The notes: generated by a model from the letters alone, not told the origin. 50,209 nt of DNA from Saccoglossus kowalevskii (GCF_000003605.2 NW_003110478.1:29051-79259); one strand, 5' to 3'. Positions 13,501 to 24,831 are shown, counted from the first letter of the stretch. A program made the numbers and translations.

Positions 13501-16500
13501 AATTTGCGCCCTCTATTGTCCTCTGTGTAATTACCTGCTCGTTATTTCGGCTCCCAGATACAATAAACATTTCACCACGCGGCAGTGTCCTTCCAAACTA
13601 GCCAAGAGTAAGGGCGTTCTGCCTTCTACGTCATCTTCGTTAATTTGCATGGAATTAGCCTCTATCAAAATTTGTACGCACTGAAGACGACCATACCTAA
13701 CAAAGAATCAATGTCCCCCATGGTTATCTGTCTAGTCATAGATGGGGTGATTTTTATAATGTTTATAGTTGTGTGCAGCTAGGCCTCACCATGCCAACAT
13801 GTAAATGTTTTTTCCTCAATAAAGTATATCACCCCTAATCCATCAGCTATGACCTCAATTATATTCAGAATCCACACATTTTAATGTCGCCTTATTCATT
13901 TAAATAAGTTTCGTACTTGCCATTTTTACGTGAAATTATTTTCCTCTCGAAATATTTTCAGACTAATTGTGAATAATACAATTATAACAATGAAAACAGC
14001 ATACTCTTTGCATTTCACACCATTAGTGTACGTGTATACATTGTACCAGTATCTTAGCTGACTATGAAGAGCAAGAAAGCAGAGTACATATGCTGGCACA
14101 TAAAGTAATTGATAATTCATATAAAGTATGAAGTGTGAACATGATAACTACGACTTACTGTGCTGCCAGATGAAGAGGTGTCTTCTCGTCTCGATCTTTA
14201 GGGTCAATCTTGGCACCATAGTCAAGGAACAGCTTCATAATCTAGATAACAGAATGCATACTGTCAGGTATCAGATCTTGAAAACTGTCTACAATTGTTA
14301 TAATGATATTCTTGTATACATGTTACCTGATGGAAGCCCAATTCAGCTGCATAGTGCATCGGTGTCTGGTCATTCTTGTCTTTCAGGTCCAGCAGGCTGT
14401 CGCCGCCGCTTAACAAGATTGTAAGAGTAAATTCCAGATGTCCACAACCTACAGCCCAATGTAGACAACTTTTCATCTCCGTATCAACAGATGATATCTT
14501 AGCACCATGCTGAATGAGAGCAGTCGCAGCAAGTGTTTGCCCCTTCCATGCAGCGCAGATTAGGGGTGTGAAATTATCCGCATCTTTGGCGTCAACTGAG
14601 GCCCCCTAGTTGTAGATGAAATATACATAAATAAATACAAACAAACATGTTTTTCAATTTCACATTTATTTAAATTAAATCAATGCATCTGTAAATCTTC
14701 ACATGTTCTCTCAACAGGAACATGCAGCGCCATCGGTTCATATTCAATCATTTTAGACACAATCCCAGAATAGACGTGAATAAATGCTTACCCGACTGAT
14801 AAGGTAATTCACCATGTCAACTCGACCGTACATTGCCGCCCTGAGAAGAATGTAGATATTGGGTAATAAAGTAAACATTATACTCGTCACAACACTTGTT
14901 TAGTTATTCGTAATTTCTTGAACCAATCAACAACTAGCCACAACTGAACTGATTCTCTAAATGATCATTCAGTGACTGATTCACTAACTGATTCACTAAC
15001 TGATTCACTAACTGATTTACTTACTGACTGGTTCACTTACCAATTCCCTATCTGATTCACTGGCTGATTCACTAATTAATTTACTGATTGATTTACTAAC
15101 ATATTCTCTGTCTAGCTAGTTCAAACCGATTCTCCAAATGATGCTCTTACCGATTCTCTATAACCGACCGAATAACTGACTAACAGACTGGTTCAATTAC
15201 TGATTCACTGACAGATGCTCAAACTGGTTGACTGACTAGTTCTAACTTATTCCTTGACTGAATCAATATACGATTCTGATTCACTTACCAGATTCACTGA
15301 CTGATTTTAACTGGTTCCTTAAATAATTTACTAACCAGAATAAAAAATCGTCAATGAAAGTTTCGAAAAATTGCTTTTTCTACCCTATCATTAATCAGAT
15401 CATTATTACCTGTGTAACGGAGTCATTTGCTCCACATCACGTATTACCTGTGTAACGAAGTCATTTGCTCCACATCACGTATTACCTGTGAAACGGAGTC
15501 ATTTGCTCCACATCACGTATTACCTGTGTAACGGAGTCATTTGTTCCACATCACGTATTACCTGTGTAACGGAGTCATTTGCTCCACATCACGTATTACC
15601 TGTGTAACGGAGTCATTTGTTCCACATCACGGGCATTAATACTGCTTCCACGGTTTATTAATAGTTTTGCCATCGGTACAATCCCACCAACTGCAGCAAT
15701 GTGAAGAGGCGTGAAGAGATTGCATTTACGAATATCAACAAATGCCTTATGATCCAAACAAAGTTCTGTCGCCTAATGGAAAAATATAAGAAGTTGAACT
15801 CTATCATTGTGCAATTACAACTCATCCAACTGAATAAAAAATGTATCATATATTGATGATGTACGATTAGAACTATCACGTGACATCCATACCCTGAAAT
15901 CATTGGTCCAAGGAAAGCAGAGCAAAAAACAACAACAACATTCCATTTATTGGTTCTCAGTTTTTGCTTGTTATTATTTAGATATGAAGTATGAGCTCAA
16001 GAAATGGGCTTGAATAATTTCTTTGAACTGATGTATTCATTCTGAAGGAGGGATCGCAACACAAACATCCCGTTGAGGGCGCTGCAGTTCCATCCTGTGA
16101 ATTCTGGTATTAAGCATATCGAACCGTCGTGTGAGACAGGTTAGTTTGGCCCAACTGACACCATGATTAGACCACACAGACACTCCTATACAAACCCTTA
16201 CCTCAATACTTCCATTGGCGACAGCAAGATGAAGCGTGGAATTTCCTTCATTGTCAGCATCTGCTATGTAGTCCGTCAATGATATTCTCTTAATGGTTGC
16301 TGTATAATGATACGATAGTTATATGAGAATGACGGGGACGAGGTTTGAATGATGGTAGAAGTGGCGGTGAATGTTATTGGGGAGGGGGGGGGATGTACCA
16401 AATTAATATATTGTAATCTGCATATATACATTACCTGTGTCAATAAGAAGTTTCATGATATTGACATGACCGCCTGTAGCTGCCAGCATCAATGGCGTGA

Positions 16501-19500
16501 TATCGTTGATTTCTTTGGCTCGTATATTTGCACCGCTGTCAACCTGAGAAGGCAATACTGAATTTAATTTTTGAAATAAAACATGTCATACCGTGTTTTG
16601 GTCCAGTCATGTGAATCAGTAAAATTGTTCTCGCAATCTATTTGCACTACTTAGTTTCCCATAGTCGGTACTACTACGTTTGGGGTAATTTTGTCAGAAC
16701 AAGTTGAAAATATTGTTTCAACTCGCCGAAGCCACATATGTGTAATAACATTATCACCAGAAACACGCAATATATTATATTCGGCTCAGGCTCAGACAAA
16801 ATGGATGGAAATAAACGAGAATTTCCGGAAAGCAACGCATAAGTTTCAAGTTGACAGCTGTTTGTACATAAGTGAAGTGATCCCGCCTACATCGCGTTTA
16901 GAGACAGAAAAAGCACGACACATTCCATTGATTGATTGATTTGATTTGATGGGGCCTTATGTGGAGTTGGTGTCCGTTTTACAACCTAATTGATGTCTCA
17001 AGTCAACTCCATGACGTCACTGTTAGGCTGCCTTTAAATAGACCAAACTGACACCCCAGGTGCCATTGCTTTCTAGTGTTGTAACTCATCATGATTATAA
17101 TTGATACAATGTGTATATAATAAATCACTAATAGCTCAATCTGAAACGCTCTTAACTTTTAATGTTTCTAAGATTAATAAAACATTGTACTGTGCAAAGA
17201 TGAGATAGGATGGATGAGGCTATATATTCAGGTCTTGTCAACAATTCGCAGATGATTTTATAACAGTAACTTCAATGAAATCTCATTTTGTCATTTAAAA
17301 CTCAACTAATATATCGTAATTTGCACATAATTTTTGACATATTGCGATATTTGCTTGTCGTGGGAAACAATGCTCTAAGTAAATGTACTAAAACAGATCA
17401 AACATTGGAGATCTATTTTGTTCGAAAATGATGACTTATTTAGAAAAATCTAGAAACACCTTTCAAAACTTGTCTGTTTGTTTAGATTCGGGCCAGATTC
17501 AAGATGGCTACCGTTATATCGCAGTGTAGCAAATATTGGTAAATTAATCGCATTTATTTAGTATCAACTGTACGCAAACTGACTGTGGTTATTGAAAGTT
17601 TCTAGAAATCAATTTGATAGTAGCATGTAACAATGATTGCTGTAGAATGATAGTTTCGTTTTTCCCTTGTAGTCGCATGTCATTTTGTTTGTGGTTTATA
17701 TATCAGGGATGTGTTCATGCTGTTATACTTTCAATACGAAGTGTGCATAACATTGAAATAAATTTCACAACGAAACTAACTGACTTCGTTCTGTTTCTTC
17801 AAAGTAAGTCGGTGTGTAGCAATACTGTATACCCGATATGATTGCACAAGGAAATTGAACTGTGGTAAGTCCGACATTTTTTATTGTGCGTAAATGATAA
17901 ATGGTTGCCATGGCATTTTGATCTACTTATCAATCAAGAAAACAAAAACTGACCGACACAGCCTTTAAATATTTCGCTGTTTTTATATTAAGTTTACTCT
18001 CATTTGTCCATTATTTCGAGTAGTATTTGTAGATCGGCCCACGTTGTTTGTGGCTGTAAACATCAACTGAAAAGACCGCATTGATCTAATGTTTGAGTAT
18101 TGCAATCACACAGACTTATGAGTAAATTAGACTAACATAACTAAACCCCCCTTTGTGACACGTTCTACTTCGTATGACTATCTCGAATACATGTATAACA
18201 CACACGTTGACTTTAATAACAGACACATATACATATCATTAATTGGATGATTTTCCATAGTGGCATGCGTGGCCACCCAGGATGTGACTCTCACATGTTT
18301 AACACATCATATTTGATCACAAAGCGAGTGTTGCATACTTACTGTTCACACATCGTATTAGTGTATTACCCTGACATCAGTTTATTTTGTTTCGGTAATT
18401 TAATAAGTAACTTATGTTACTTTGTTGTATCTAATATATCGACGTGCATGCTGGGAAATCATCTGTGTTCTACTCACCAGAAGGCGGCACACACCAACGT
18501 TTCCATGGATAGCTGCCTGGTGAAGAGGCGTTAACTTGTCTGCATCTAGAGCGTTCGAGTCAGCTCTCCCCCTCTTCAGCAAAATCTATGAAAACAAATA
18601 ACACATATAATGATAATCATTTGAAAGGGTATTTTAACTTCTGTAAAACCATTTTACGTTTTGAGCAATTTCAATCGGTTTATAATTCATGACCTTAGCA
18701 GGGAAACGCTGTGTTATATTGTATTTTTCGTGTTTACTTATCAGTGAAAATAGCGAATTCAAAAATCTATAAATAATTAATGCGTTTACAGTACTGTGCT
18801 AATTTATTTACTTTAGGGATGAGTGGTATTTAAGTAATCGAACTTGCGAGGATATCATCGAATTGTATCATCAAATCTTGCGACGATATCATCGAATTCG
18901 AGTTGTATCATCAAATCTGGTGACGGTATCACCGCATTCTATCGTCAAATCTTGCGACAATGTCATTGAATTCTATAATCAAATCTTGCGACGATATCAT
19001 CGAATTCTATCATCAAATCTTGCGACGATATCATTGAATTCTATCACCAAATCTTGCGACGATATCATCGAATTCGAGTTGTATCATCAAATCTGGTGAC
19101 GATATCACCGCATTCTATCATCAAATCTTGCGAGGATATCATCGAATTGTATCATCAAACCTTGCGACGATATCATCGAATTCGAGTTGTATCATCAAAT
19201 CTGGTGACGATATCACCGCATTCTATCATCAAATCTTGCGACGATATCATTAAATTCCATCATCAAATCCTGCGGCGATATCAGTGAAATAGGGTTCATG
19301 TGATTCATACATTGTGTCAAATTCGAAAAAATGGCATATAACTATTTCAACGTATTTTACGGTATGTTTTTCGGCGATTAAAAAGTTTTAAAGTTTTATT
19401 TAATGAACCAGGGGATGGATAGTCAAGGATTCAACATCCATTCAGTTGTCACAATATTTTCAAATCATCTCAATAATACGCCTAAATAATAATTGATCAT

Positions 19501-22500
19501 TAACATAAACCTTTGTTTTACCTACCCTAACTATGTCTTCGTACCCTCTCCTTGCGGCCATGTGAAGTGGCGTCAGTCCTTTCCTATCACGAGCCGTTGT
19601 ATCCGCGCTGTATTTGAGTAACAGTTTTACTGTCACTACTCGGCGGTACTTTACAGCCAAATGCAGCGGTGTGGAGTCGTCTTCCTCTGCTCGGATGTTG
19701 ACATCTTTCAACGTCAAGTATGTTTAAAACGGTATATTATAACATGAACGTAATATTAGTGCAATCGATGGTAAAGAAAAAAACATTCAAATTTTGATAA
19801 AAAACTGATAGATTTCGAATAAAAAGTTGTGATTTATTATGGTTGTTTAAGTTATACACATACGTGATTAGGTTAGAGCGGGTGTTAAATCGTCGTTGCA
19901 TGTTATATACACTATATGGCGCCATCCCTAAATCATGTACGCACATACGGATTATCTACCGAAAACATACTTACTGGCCCCTCTCATGATGAGGATTTCG
20001 ACCACGTCTGTCCTATCGTAGTGCGCAGCATGGTGCAACGGTGCCAAACCATCTTCATCTAGACTGTTCAGTTCTGCTATAGTCCTGTTCTCGTTTTGAA
20101 ATATCTCGACGCGTCCCTCTCTCGCCGCCTGTAAATTTGAGTTGGCAGTGAGTGAAGAAAGCGACATTGCAGTCTCTAGTGTGTTATTATGATAGTATGT
20201 TTGCTCTTCTTGATGGATGAAAGCGCGTGTCACGTCATGTCGCTGAGGTGAAGGTTTATTATGGATGATGACAGTGCAAATGTCCGGCCGATGAACATGG
20301 GGGTAAAAAAAGCATTTAAATGTCATTACTGGGTGCCTGGCATTCCACAAAAGGTGATAAGATAACACTTTCGCGAATAAGCCATAATAATCAACGATCG
20401 ATCACAAGTCGCTTGACAGTTTGCGAGTATCTCTTTCTCTTGTGATCTGACGCGAGAGAAATTTTTAGAACAGCAAATATGGTCATGTGATTGGATATGT
20501 TTTATACATCGATATATCCTGGTAACTGGATAGCCTTTAGAATAATATCGCTGTATATGATGGAGGTGCTGTAAAAATTATATTCACAATTTGCGAAACT
20601 GTTTATAATATTTAGATGAAGCATGCGAGGTGTTTTCGAATGATGCGTGTAACACTGATCGACAATTACAAAATAGACCTATGTATATCCACGGAGTGTT
20701 TATAATGGATGCGGATACGTCGCGGAAAGTTAGGTTATCATTTCATGACAAACAAAAGTAGTTCCATGCACTCCGAGAAATGATAAAATAATAAAAAATA
20801 AGAATTGACATTGATCATTATCCGTCAAATGTGCTGTCTTTCTTAAAAAGCAGAACTGAGGGAAGACAGGGGATCTGAACGTGTTGTTTGTCTGAGATGA
20901 TAGCCTTCATCGTGTTGATTTATGTCTGCATATTCGGAGGCCACACATATATCAGACATCTCACGATGCCAGATGACTTTAACCAGTGTCGCTTGTTATT
21001 TGTGAGAACGGAATGCAATCCGTACGATCTATTTTAGAATGTCTGTATAGAATGAAAGGTCAATATGGACAACATGATTTGTGTTGTTTTTTAAGAGTTT
21101 ATATACGCTCTAGATGGTTTACGATATATAGTTATAATACTATGCATTAGTGGTACGTACTATGTTATATAGCGCATGCGCCATGGCGAATTAATTGCGT
21201 CATCAAAGAGCGCTTTCATTTAATTTACGATAAATCATTCATCCATTTGTGTTCACCAAAACGCTATATGGAAAGAAACACCGGGCAATATATTAAAATT
21301 ATCCATCTTTATAATTTAGTAATTGTTATTATTATACATCTGTCACCGTAACGCCATAAGTTACACCGTGCCGTAATTTTGCGGTATTTTACGGGTTATT
21401 TTCATCTAGTACCATATTAGGAAATGCGTATTCCAAATATGGAATGATTACGCGCGTAACACCAGGGTTTGACCGGACTCCACACAAAGAAGCGGTTCGC
21501 TAATTCCGTACTAAAGTTTTTGGATATCGGCATTCCCATGATGCACCCTTGAAAGGAAAAGGTGTATAATAATAAGGTTATTACGAGAATACTTCAAAGT
21601 ATGCACTCAGACAGTACTCCGCGCAACGACCGACGCGCAGATACTCCTGCTGTACTGTCTTCGTGCATACTTTGATGTATCCTCGTATTAACCTCATATT
21701 ATGTTACCATAATCATACAAAATACCGTTTGATACATGGGATTCTACAACGTTTTACAGTTGCATTTTAAAAGCAATAACCAAAAACAGTAAACATGACA
21801 CTTAATAATATAGAAATGTTACCGTACACATTAGTCCGTACATTGGTTGTATACTTATAACGAGTGTATGTTGTTATAGAAAGGCGTGAATTCTTTTAAG
21901 GTATAAATGTAGGTTCGTTGACTCTTGGGAGTGAATTTTCTTTTTTTTTTTGCTTTGTATTATCCAAACAGAATTGGCTATAGACTGTTGAAATTTCGCA
22001 GCATTATGAATAGTGGAACATACTCAAAAATTTCACTCCGAGTGCCCACAAACCTGCATCTATACCTTAAATGGTAATAATATTGTATTAGCTACATCTA
22101 TTTTATAATTAAATACGGCCTCTGAACTATCTGTGCGTATGTTTAGCCTGTTTTGTTTAAACTAATATTATTGTATTAGTTGTCTGAGGTTTAAAGGGCG
22201 GTAGTCGTCGCGCCACGCATGCGCGAGATATATGGGTCTCATATAAACAAAGATGGCGACTTCGACTGTTGCGCAGATCAACGAGTACAAACTGAGACGT
22301 TACCAAGCTTTAATTAGATATTTTTGTAGGTGATTGGAAGGTATCGATGGAGCCACGAGTGGTAATTAGTTCAAGTCGCGCCCAGGTCAAACCTCATATT
22401 TGTGATTCTATTAGAAGAGCGCATTGGATTGTGGGAAATCAATGTTTATCAACACAAATGTCGCACATGCGCAGCGCGACGAGCACCGCCCTTTAAGCAT

Positions 22501-23536
22501 TTATTATACCGTTGATATTACGTTTGTCTAATTATCTAGCCGATTATGTTATTGCTGAAACGCACTTATATTATAAAGGAGTTTAGCATCTAGGCTGTTC
22601 AAACTTTTTTGCAAATGTATTTCGTCATTGGATGCTGAAATGTTTTGACCCTGGCATAATACACACTCGTCAAACATTACGTGAACATAAATGTAGTTGG
22701 TATTGCTGACTATTTATATTCACAACTTCGCTTTCGCAATGATGAAACTTATCGCCAAGGAACCCGAAGGCGAGGTTTGGAGCGTAAATGCAGCCGCAAT
22801 GGCCACTGGCCACTGTTTACAGTGTCTGCGAACTATCGTAGTATCGGCTGCATTATGCGTCACTAAACCCCCAGTCACGTGACAAAGCCCGTATTACGGC
22901 GGCCATATGTCGCTTTCTAGAAAGAATTCGCGTTCCTATAAGGTCAATAAGAGTTCAACTTTGCATACAACATCATTTTTTTCATGTAGGAAACTGAATT
23001 ACTAAGACTAAGTAGTTTGAACTGCAGTTCGTTCTGATGGTTTCCCGAACAACACTTTCCAATATAAAATGTGTACTGTCATGTTACATATAGTATTTAG
23101 GAGTGGCAAGAAACGGGAAATTTAAGAATTTCGAAATAATTAGCGTTTGTGGATAGAATTCCCAGACACGATACGACAGTGATTTAAATTATTTAGTACG
23201 TCCATTGTCCAATTCAACTTCACCATTCACACTATTAAAAGTATTACGTCAATATCCTACCTGTGATATGTTCACTAAGCCAAGTAACACGTCGTCGTTG
23301 AAGAAGTGACCAGTGAAATTTGGATACGGATGTTTCAAATGGTGAAGAAATATTTCGCCACTGGCCGTGGTGTTTGCGCTGATCCGTTTAGCCGACGTCG
23401 TGGAGTCTCTCAGTGTTGCCGATCGGCTAGAACTTTTCTTTCGATTCCTGCGATCTGACTGTGATTTCTTTGAGCGAATGGTGGTGATGAAGCCAGCCGT
23501 TCGCATAGTAAGAGTTCGATGGAGCCCGGTAGGCAT
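6203..23536 (-). CDS. TRPA-type cation channel, complete 26-exon gene (TRPA-b)
   Basis: Coding exons in transcript order: 23261-23536, 19975-20128, 19526-19704, 18478-18585, 16435-16543, 16202-16299, 15600-15772, 14792-14840, 14327-14605, 14159-14241, 13535-13696, 13056-13167, 12460-12629, 11944-12088, 11755-11835, 11333-11403, 11038-11185, 9428-9538, 9053-9219, 8649-8709, 8401-8469, 7785-7961, 7483-7551, 7195-7308, 6600-6718, 6203-6356. All phases join, giving 1145 residues, close to the usual TRPA1 size. Order: basic N-terminus, about 16 ankyrin repeats, pre-S1 linker, S1-S6 with pore loop, TRP-like helix, and a C-terminal coiled coil. As a family, TRPA channels are Ca2+-permeable tetramers in sensory membranes. 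Start ATG 23534-23536 has A at -3 and an in-frame stop at 23561-23563. All introns are GT-AG except the one after 11944, read as GC-AG. TRPA identity is firm; the stimulus it senses is unknown. Confidence 0.93.
7552..7784 (-). other. TRPA-b intron 22
   Basis: Intron between the S6 exon and the post-S6 helix exon. Nothing further was recognised in it. Confidence 0.6.
7785..9538 (-). CDS. TRPA-b exons 18-22: S2 to S6 and pore
   Basis: Exon 9428-9538 encodes S2 (FAVIGFVLLNVLKATVDMY). Exon 9053-9219 encodes S3 and S4 and ends LLYLQR. Exon 8649-8709 encodes the S4-S5 linker (FDQIGIYVVMFVAVL). Exon 8401-8469 encodes S5 (FIVAFGSAFFIML). Exon 7785-7961 encodes the pore loop (MTIGEFDYADIF) and S6 (VFVIFLFLMPIVLINLM). 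The S5 exon is 69 bp in both paralogues. The pore exon is 177 bp here and 174 bp in TRPA-a. Confidence 0.93.
8738..8957. repeat. 37-bp minisatellite in a TRPA-b intron
   Basis: Five to six copies of a unit close to gcatcgctactcacataacc followed by ctgggacaaatctaaat. It lies in the intron between the S3/S4 exon and the S4-S5 linker exon. The first copies are degenerate and the last three nearly identical. Confidence 0.9.
10147..10517. mobile_element. Element with long terminal inverted repeats
   Basis: The left end carries aaatag, then attttccgtacattgcgaga and an atcacgcg block. The right end is its reverse complement with few differences, giving an inverted repeat of about 45 bp. The interior is richer in CpG than the surrounding intron. 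Open frames inside it show no transposase features. It sits in the intron between the S1 and S2 exons of TRPA-b. No target-site duplication was clear. Confidence 0.75.
11038..12088 (-). CDS. TRPA-b exons 14-17: pre-S1 linker and S1
   Basis: Exon 11944-12088 carries the TRPA pre-S1 signature (NWRMAFKHRDRKGYTPM, then LIEKLPKVALLAMDRC). Exon 11755-11835 carries VTYNYEFLD, matching the conserved YNF/YDF strand. Exon 11333-11403 ends in LKW. Exon 11038-11185 encodes S1 (FLIHVVFMVGLTSYAAI). Its acceptor is attctag before 11185. A closer candidate near 11160 lacks an AG. The pre-S1 segment is the electrophile-sensing region in vertebrate TRPA1; here the matching cysteines are mostly absent. Confidence 0.88.
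12229..12345. mobile_element. Diverged TTAA-family miniature element
   Basis: The ends are cggtcgtcgcgtcacg and its near-complement cgtgacgaccaccg. The interior (gttcgatatggagctcatag) resembles, inverted, the interior of the 31711-31843 element. No intact TTAA duplication remains. It lies in a TRPA-b intron. Confidence 0.6.
12460..20128 (-). CDS. TRPA-b exons 2-13: ankyrin repeat array
   Basis: Twelve exons carry about 16 ankyrin repeats, most with the TPLHxAA core (for example GLAPLHHAAHY, STPLHLAVKY, LTPLHMAARRG, FTPLHIAAVGG, KTPLHLAAQYG, NTPLHLSCANG). Exon edges fall inside repeats, and phases 0, 1 and 2 all occur, so correct joining is a strong check. The shortest exon (14792-14840) is 49 bp. 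In TRPA1 the array forms the cytoplasmic arm and coupling region. One repeat, spanning exons 16435-16543 and 16202-16299, has an irregular finger. The last repeat is incomplete before the pre-S1 linker. Confidence 0.92.
12673..12830. mobile_element. Miniature inverted-repeat element with TTAA duplication
   Basis: TTAA at both ends (12673-12676 and 12827-12830) flanks inverted repeats that begin agcggga or agcgggg and run about 30 bp with mismatches, including ctgcgcac. It is 158 bp including the duplication and non-coding. It resembles the elements at 22191-22496 and 31711-31843. TTAA targets are typical of piggyBac-like elements among others. Confidence 0.8.
13222..13335. repeat. Repeat-like segment with GAGnATAAGCCC motifs
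   Basis: The motif gagcataagcccctccc, then gagtataagcccacccc, then the looser ctcaagtataggctcag, occurs in the intron before exon 13056-13167. It looks like a dispersed repeat fragment. I could not assign it to a family. Confidence 0.4.
14950..15335. repeat. Degenerate 12-bp repeat (gattcactaact)
   Basis: Many imperfect copies of gattcactaact or gattcactgact, clearest at 14975-15035 and decaying on both sides. It occupies the intron between exons 15600-15772 and 14792-14840, beside the 38-bp array. Confidence 0.75.
15408..15635 (-). repeat. 38-bp array made from an exon end and its splice donor
   Basis: Six copies with exact 38-bp spacing; the acctg cores start at 15408, 15446, 15484, 15522, 15560 and 15598. 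Read on the minus strand, each unit is the end of an ankyrin exon (R-D-V-E-Q-M-T-P-L-H) plus a cag/gtaata donor. The copy at 15598-15635 is the functional exon end. The others lie in the following intron. Reading through the first donor meets a TAA at once, so only the first donor keeps the frame open. Confidence 0.95.
18850..19290. repeat. 34/40-bp minisatellite with higher-order structure
   Basis: Units near cttgcgacgatatcatcgaa followed by ttctatcatcaaat (34 bp), interspersed with longer units that carry an extra gagttg and a tctggtgac variant. The longer variant recurs near 18900, 19076 and 19189, so blocks have been duplicated together. It lies in a TRPA-b intron. Open frames across it are by-products of the repeat. 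Confidence 0.92.
20129..20167 (-). CDS. Possible alternative N-terminus of TRPA-b (13 residues)
   Basis: An ATG at 20165-20167 reads MSLSSLTANSNLQ straight into the first ankyrin exon in frame, across the acceptor used when exon 1 is spliced in. A transcript starting here would give about 1066 residues and lack the basic N-terminus. Alternative N-termini are known for fly TrpA1 and change channel behaviour. The only evidence here is the open frame and the ATG, so it is speculative. Confidence 0.3.
21325..21705 (-). mobile_element. Composite hairpin element, copy B (inverted)
   Basis: Reverse-complement relative of 3065-3410. The shared core includes attccatatttggaat, the phrase tgtgtggagtccggtcaaac (in inverse) and cgtaa-rich segments. 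The hairpin at 21573-21705 is larger than in copy A: its arms include cttcaaagtatgcac with agacagtac, and the complement gtactgtct with gtgcatactttgatg. Ends carry ttattattatacatct and its inverse. No coding capacity. Confidence 0.78.
22191..22496. mobile_element. Miniature inverted-repeat element with TTAA duplication
   Basis: TTAA at 22191-22194 and 22493-22496 flanks inverted repeats agggcggtagtcgtcgcgc and its near-complement. It is about 306 bp and non-coding. Related to 12673-12830 and 31711-31843. Confidence 0.82.
23261..23536 (-). CDS. TRPA-b exon 1 (N-terminal 92 residues)
   Basis: Part of the TRPA-b gene. It encodes a basic, Ser/Arg-rich segment (SKKSQSDRRNRKKSSSRS) followed by a more ordered stretch ending in VNISQ at a cag/gtagg donor. 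Phase 0 joins it to the first ankyrin exon. Low-complexity basic N-termini are variable among TRPA proteins, so homology cannot confirm this exon by eye. The evidence is the open frame, the ATG context, the upstream stop and the donor. An upstream non-coding exon is possible. Confidence 0.7.
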
Positions 23537-24831
23537 TTTGAACAGAATCGTGGTCACAATTCACCAACTAGAAAAACAAACTACCTCGTACCTGCTACTA
23601 AATGTGATAACTTATCACCAAAGAACTGACTGCGTCTAGTAATCTGATAGGGTAAATGGTGTACGAGATGTAATGACTTCAGGACGTGTTTACGCAGTGC
23701 AAAATGTTTATTTTAATGACATATTTGTCAAATATAGAGAGAGTATCGTAACACAACTCACACAGTTAAAGTATGTGGTATTGTTTGGACTCGAAGACGA
23801 CAATGTGCGATAATTTGATGGCCGTAGTACTGACGTAACAATGCTTAATAACAGATGTAAAGCTGATTGGTTGTCCATGGCACTGCACACTGATCACATC
23901 AACAGACGTGAATTGCCAGCGAGTCTAGCATTACGATGAGACTGAACATAGCAATGACCTTATGGTCCTGACATGGCTGGGTGACCAGGTCAATGCTGAA
24001 TTATATTTTATATATTAAACATAAATTACTTTTAGCGCCAGTATGTCTACGTAAGAACTTCAAATATGTAGTGCCAGTGACAGGTATAGATGTCTTTATA
24101 AACGCTAGTGTCGATTTCAAGAATCTCGAATGTATTCATACTAAGGTTATAATGTTTGTTTTTCATTCACGCTGTGTTCGCTAAATCTTCAACCACGGCG
24201 GCTTCCTATATTATGTTTGATTGACGGTCATTTTTTTTTCTAAAATTCCATTCAGGATCACACAATGTAGAATTACCATTTCTATATTGATTTACACTTA
24301 TTTGGTAAATTATTACATGTACTTGTTATCGTAATTTGTGCTGAACAGAAAGACAACCACAATGGACTGATACGATCAGGTGCTCTCGTGGAAGTTAGTG
24401 CTAAGTATGTATTGTTACAGTCTTGTCGTGCCACACTGGTATAGTTTGCAAATTAACTGACAAATTAACTTCTCCAACTTTACAAATTGTGTGATATGCG
24501 GCGTCCATTCCATCCCATGGTTTCCGTTAGCAAATTCATTCTCAGACCGCTGATCACGTTAGTGCATTTGTTCGATATTCATGGCAAAACACGTCTATGT
24601 CAGGTTCCTAGACTGACTTGGAATTAATGAACGCCGACAATATGCCCATGATTTAGTGGTCTGAAGTTTAGGTGGCAGGGGTCTGACATGAACGTAATTC
24701 TTTTTCTAGATTTTAACCATCATGGTTTTGAATGTTTTAATAGTTTAGTTGGGATAAAAATTAATACTGGGCTGGGGGTAATTTGTAACAATAATAAGTG
24801 TGCAACCAGTACCTATACAGGGCACATGGGT
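23537..24831. other. Upstream region of TRPA-b
   Basis: Contains the 5' untranslated region and presumably the promoter of TRPA-b. I did not see a convincing TATA box or a conserved element, and no other gene. Confidence 0.5.

Larger units (their letters stand above)
20168..23260 (-). other. TRPA-b first intron
   Basis: The largest intron, about 3.1 kb. It carries the composite element copy B (21325-21705) and a TTAA element (22191-22496). No further exon was recognised. Confidence 0.6.

Noticed and set aside
15408-15635. CRISPR-like look of a regular direct repeat array
   Set aside because: The units are contiguous without spacers and are copies of an exon end in an animal gene.
18863-19287. 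Two plus-strand open frames of about 78 codons
   Set aside because: Generated by the 34/40-bp minisatellite in a TRPA-b intron.
23537-23557. Start of TRPA-b seven codons further upstream
   Set aside because: That frame begins with GTG. The first ATG after the in-frame stop is at 23536.
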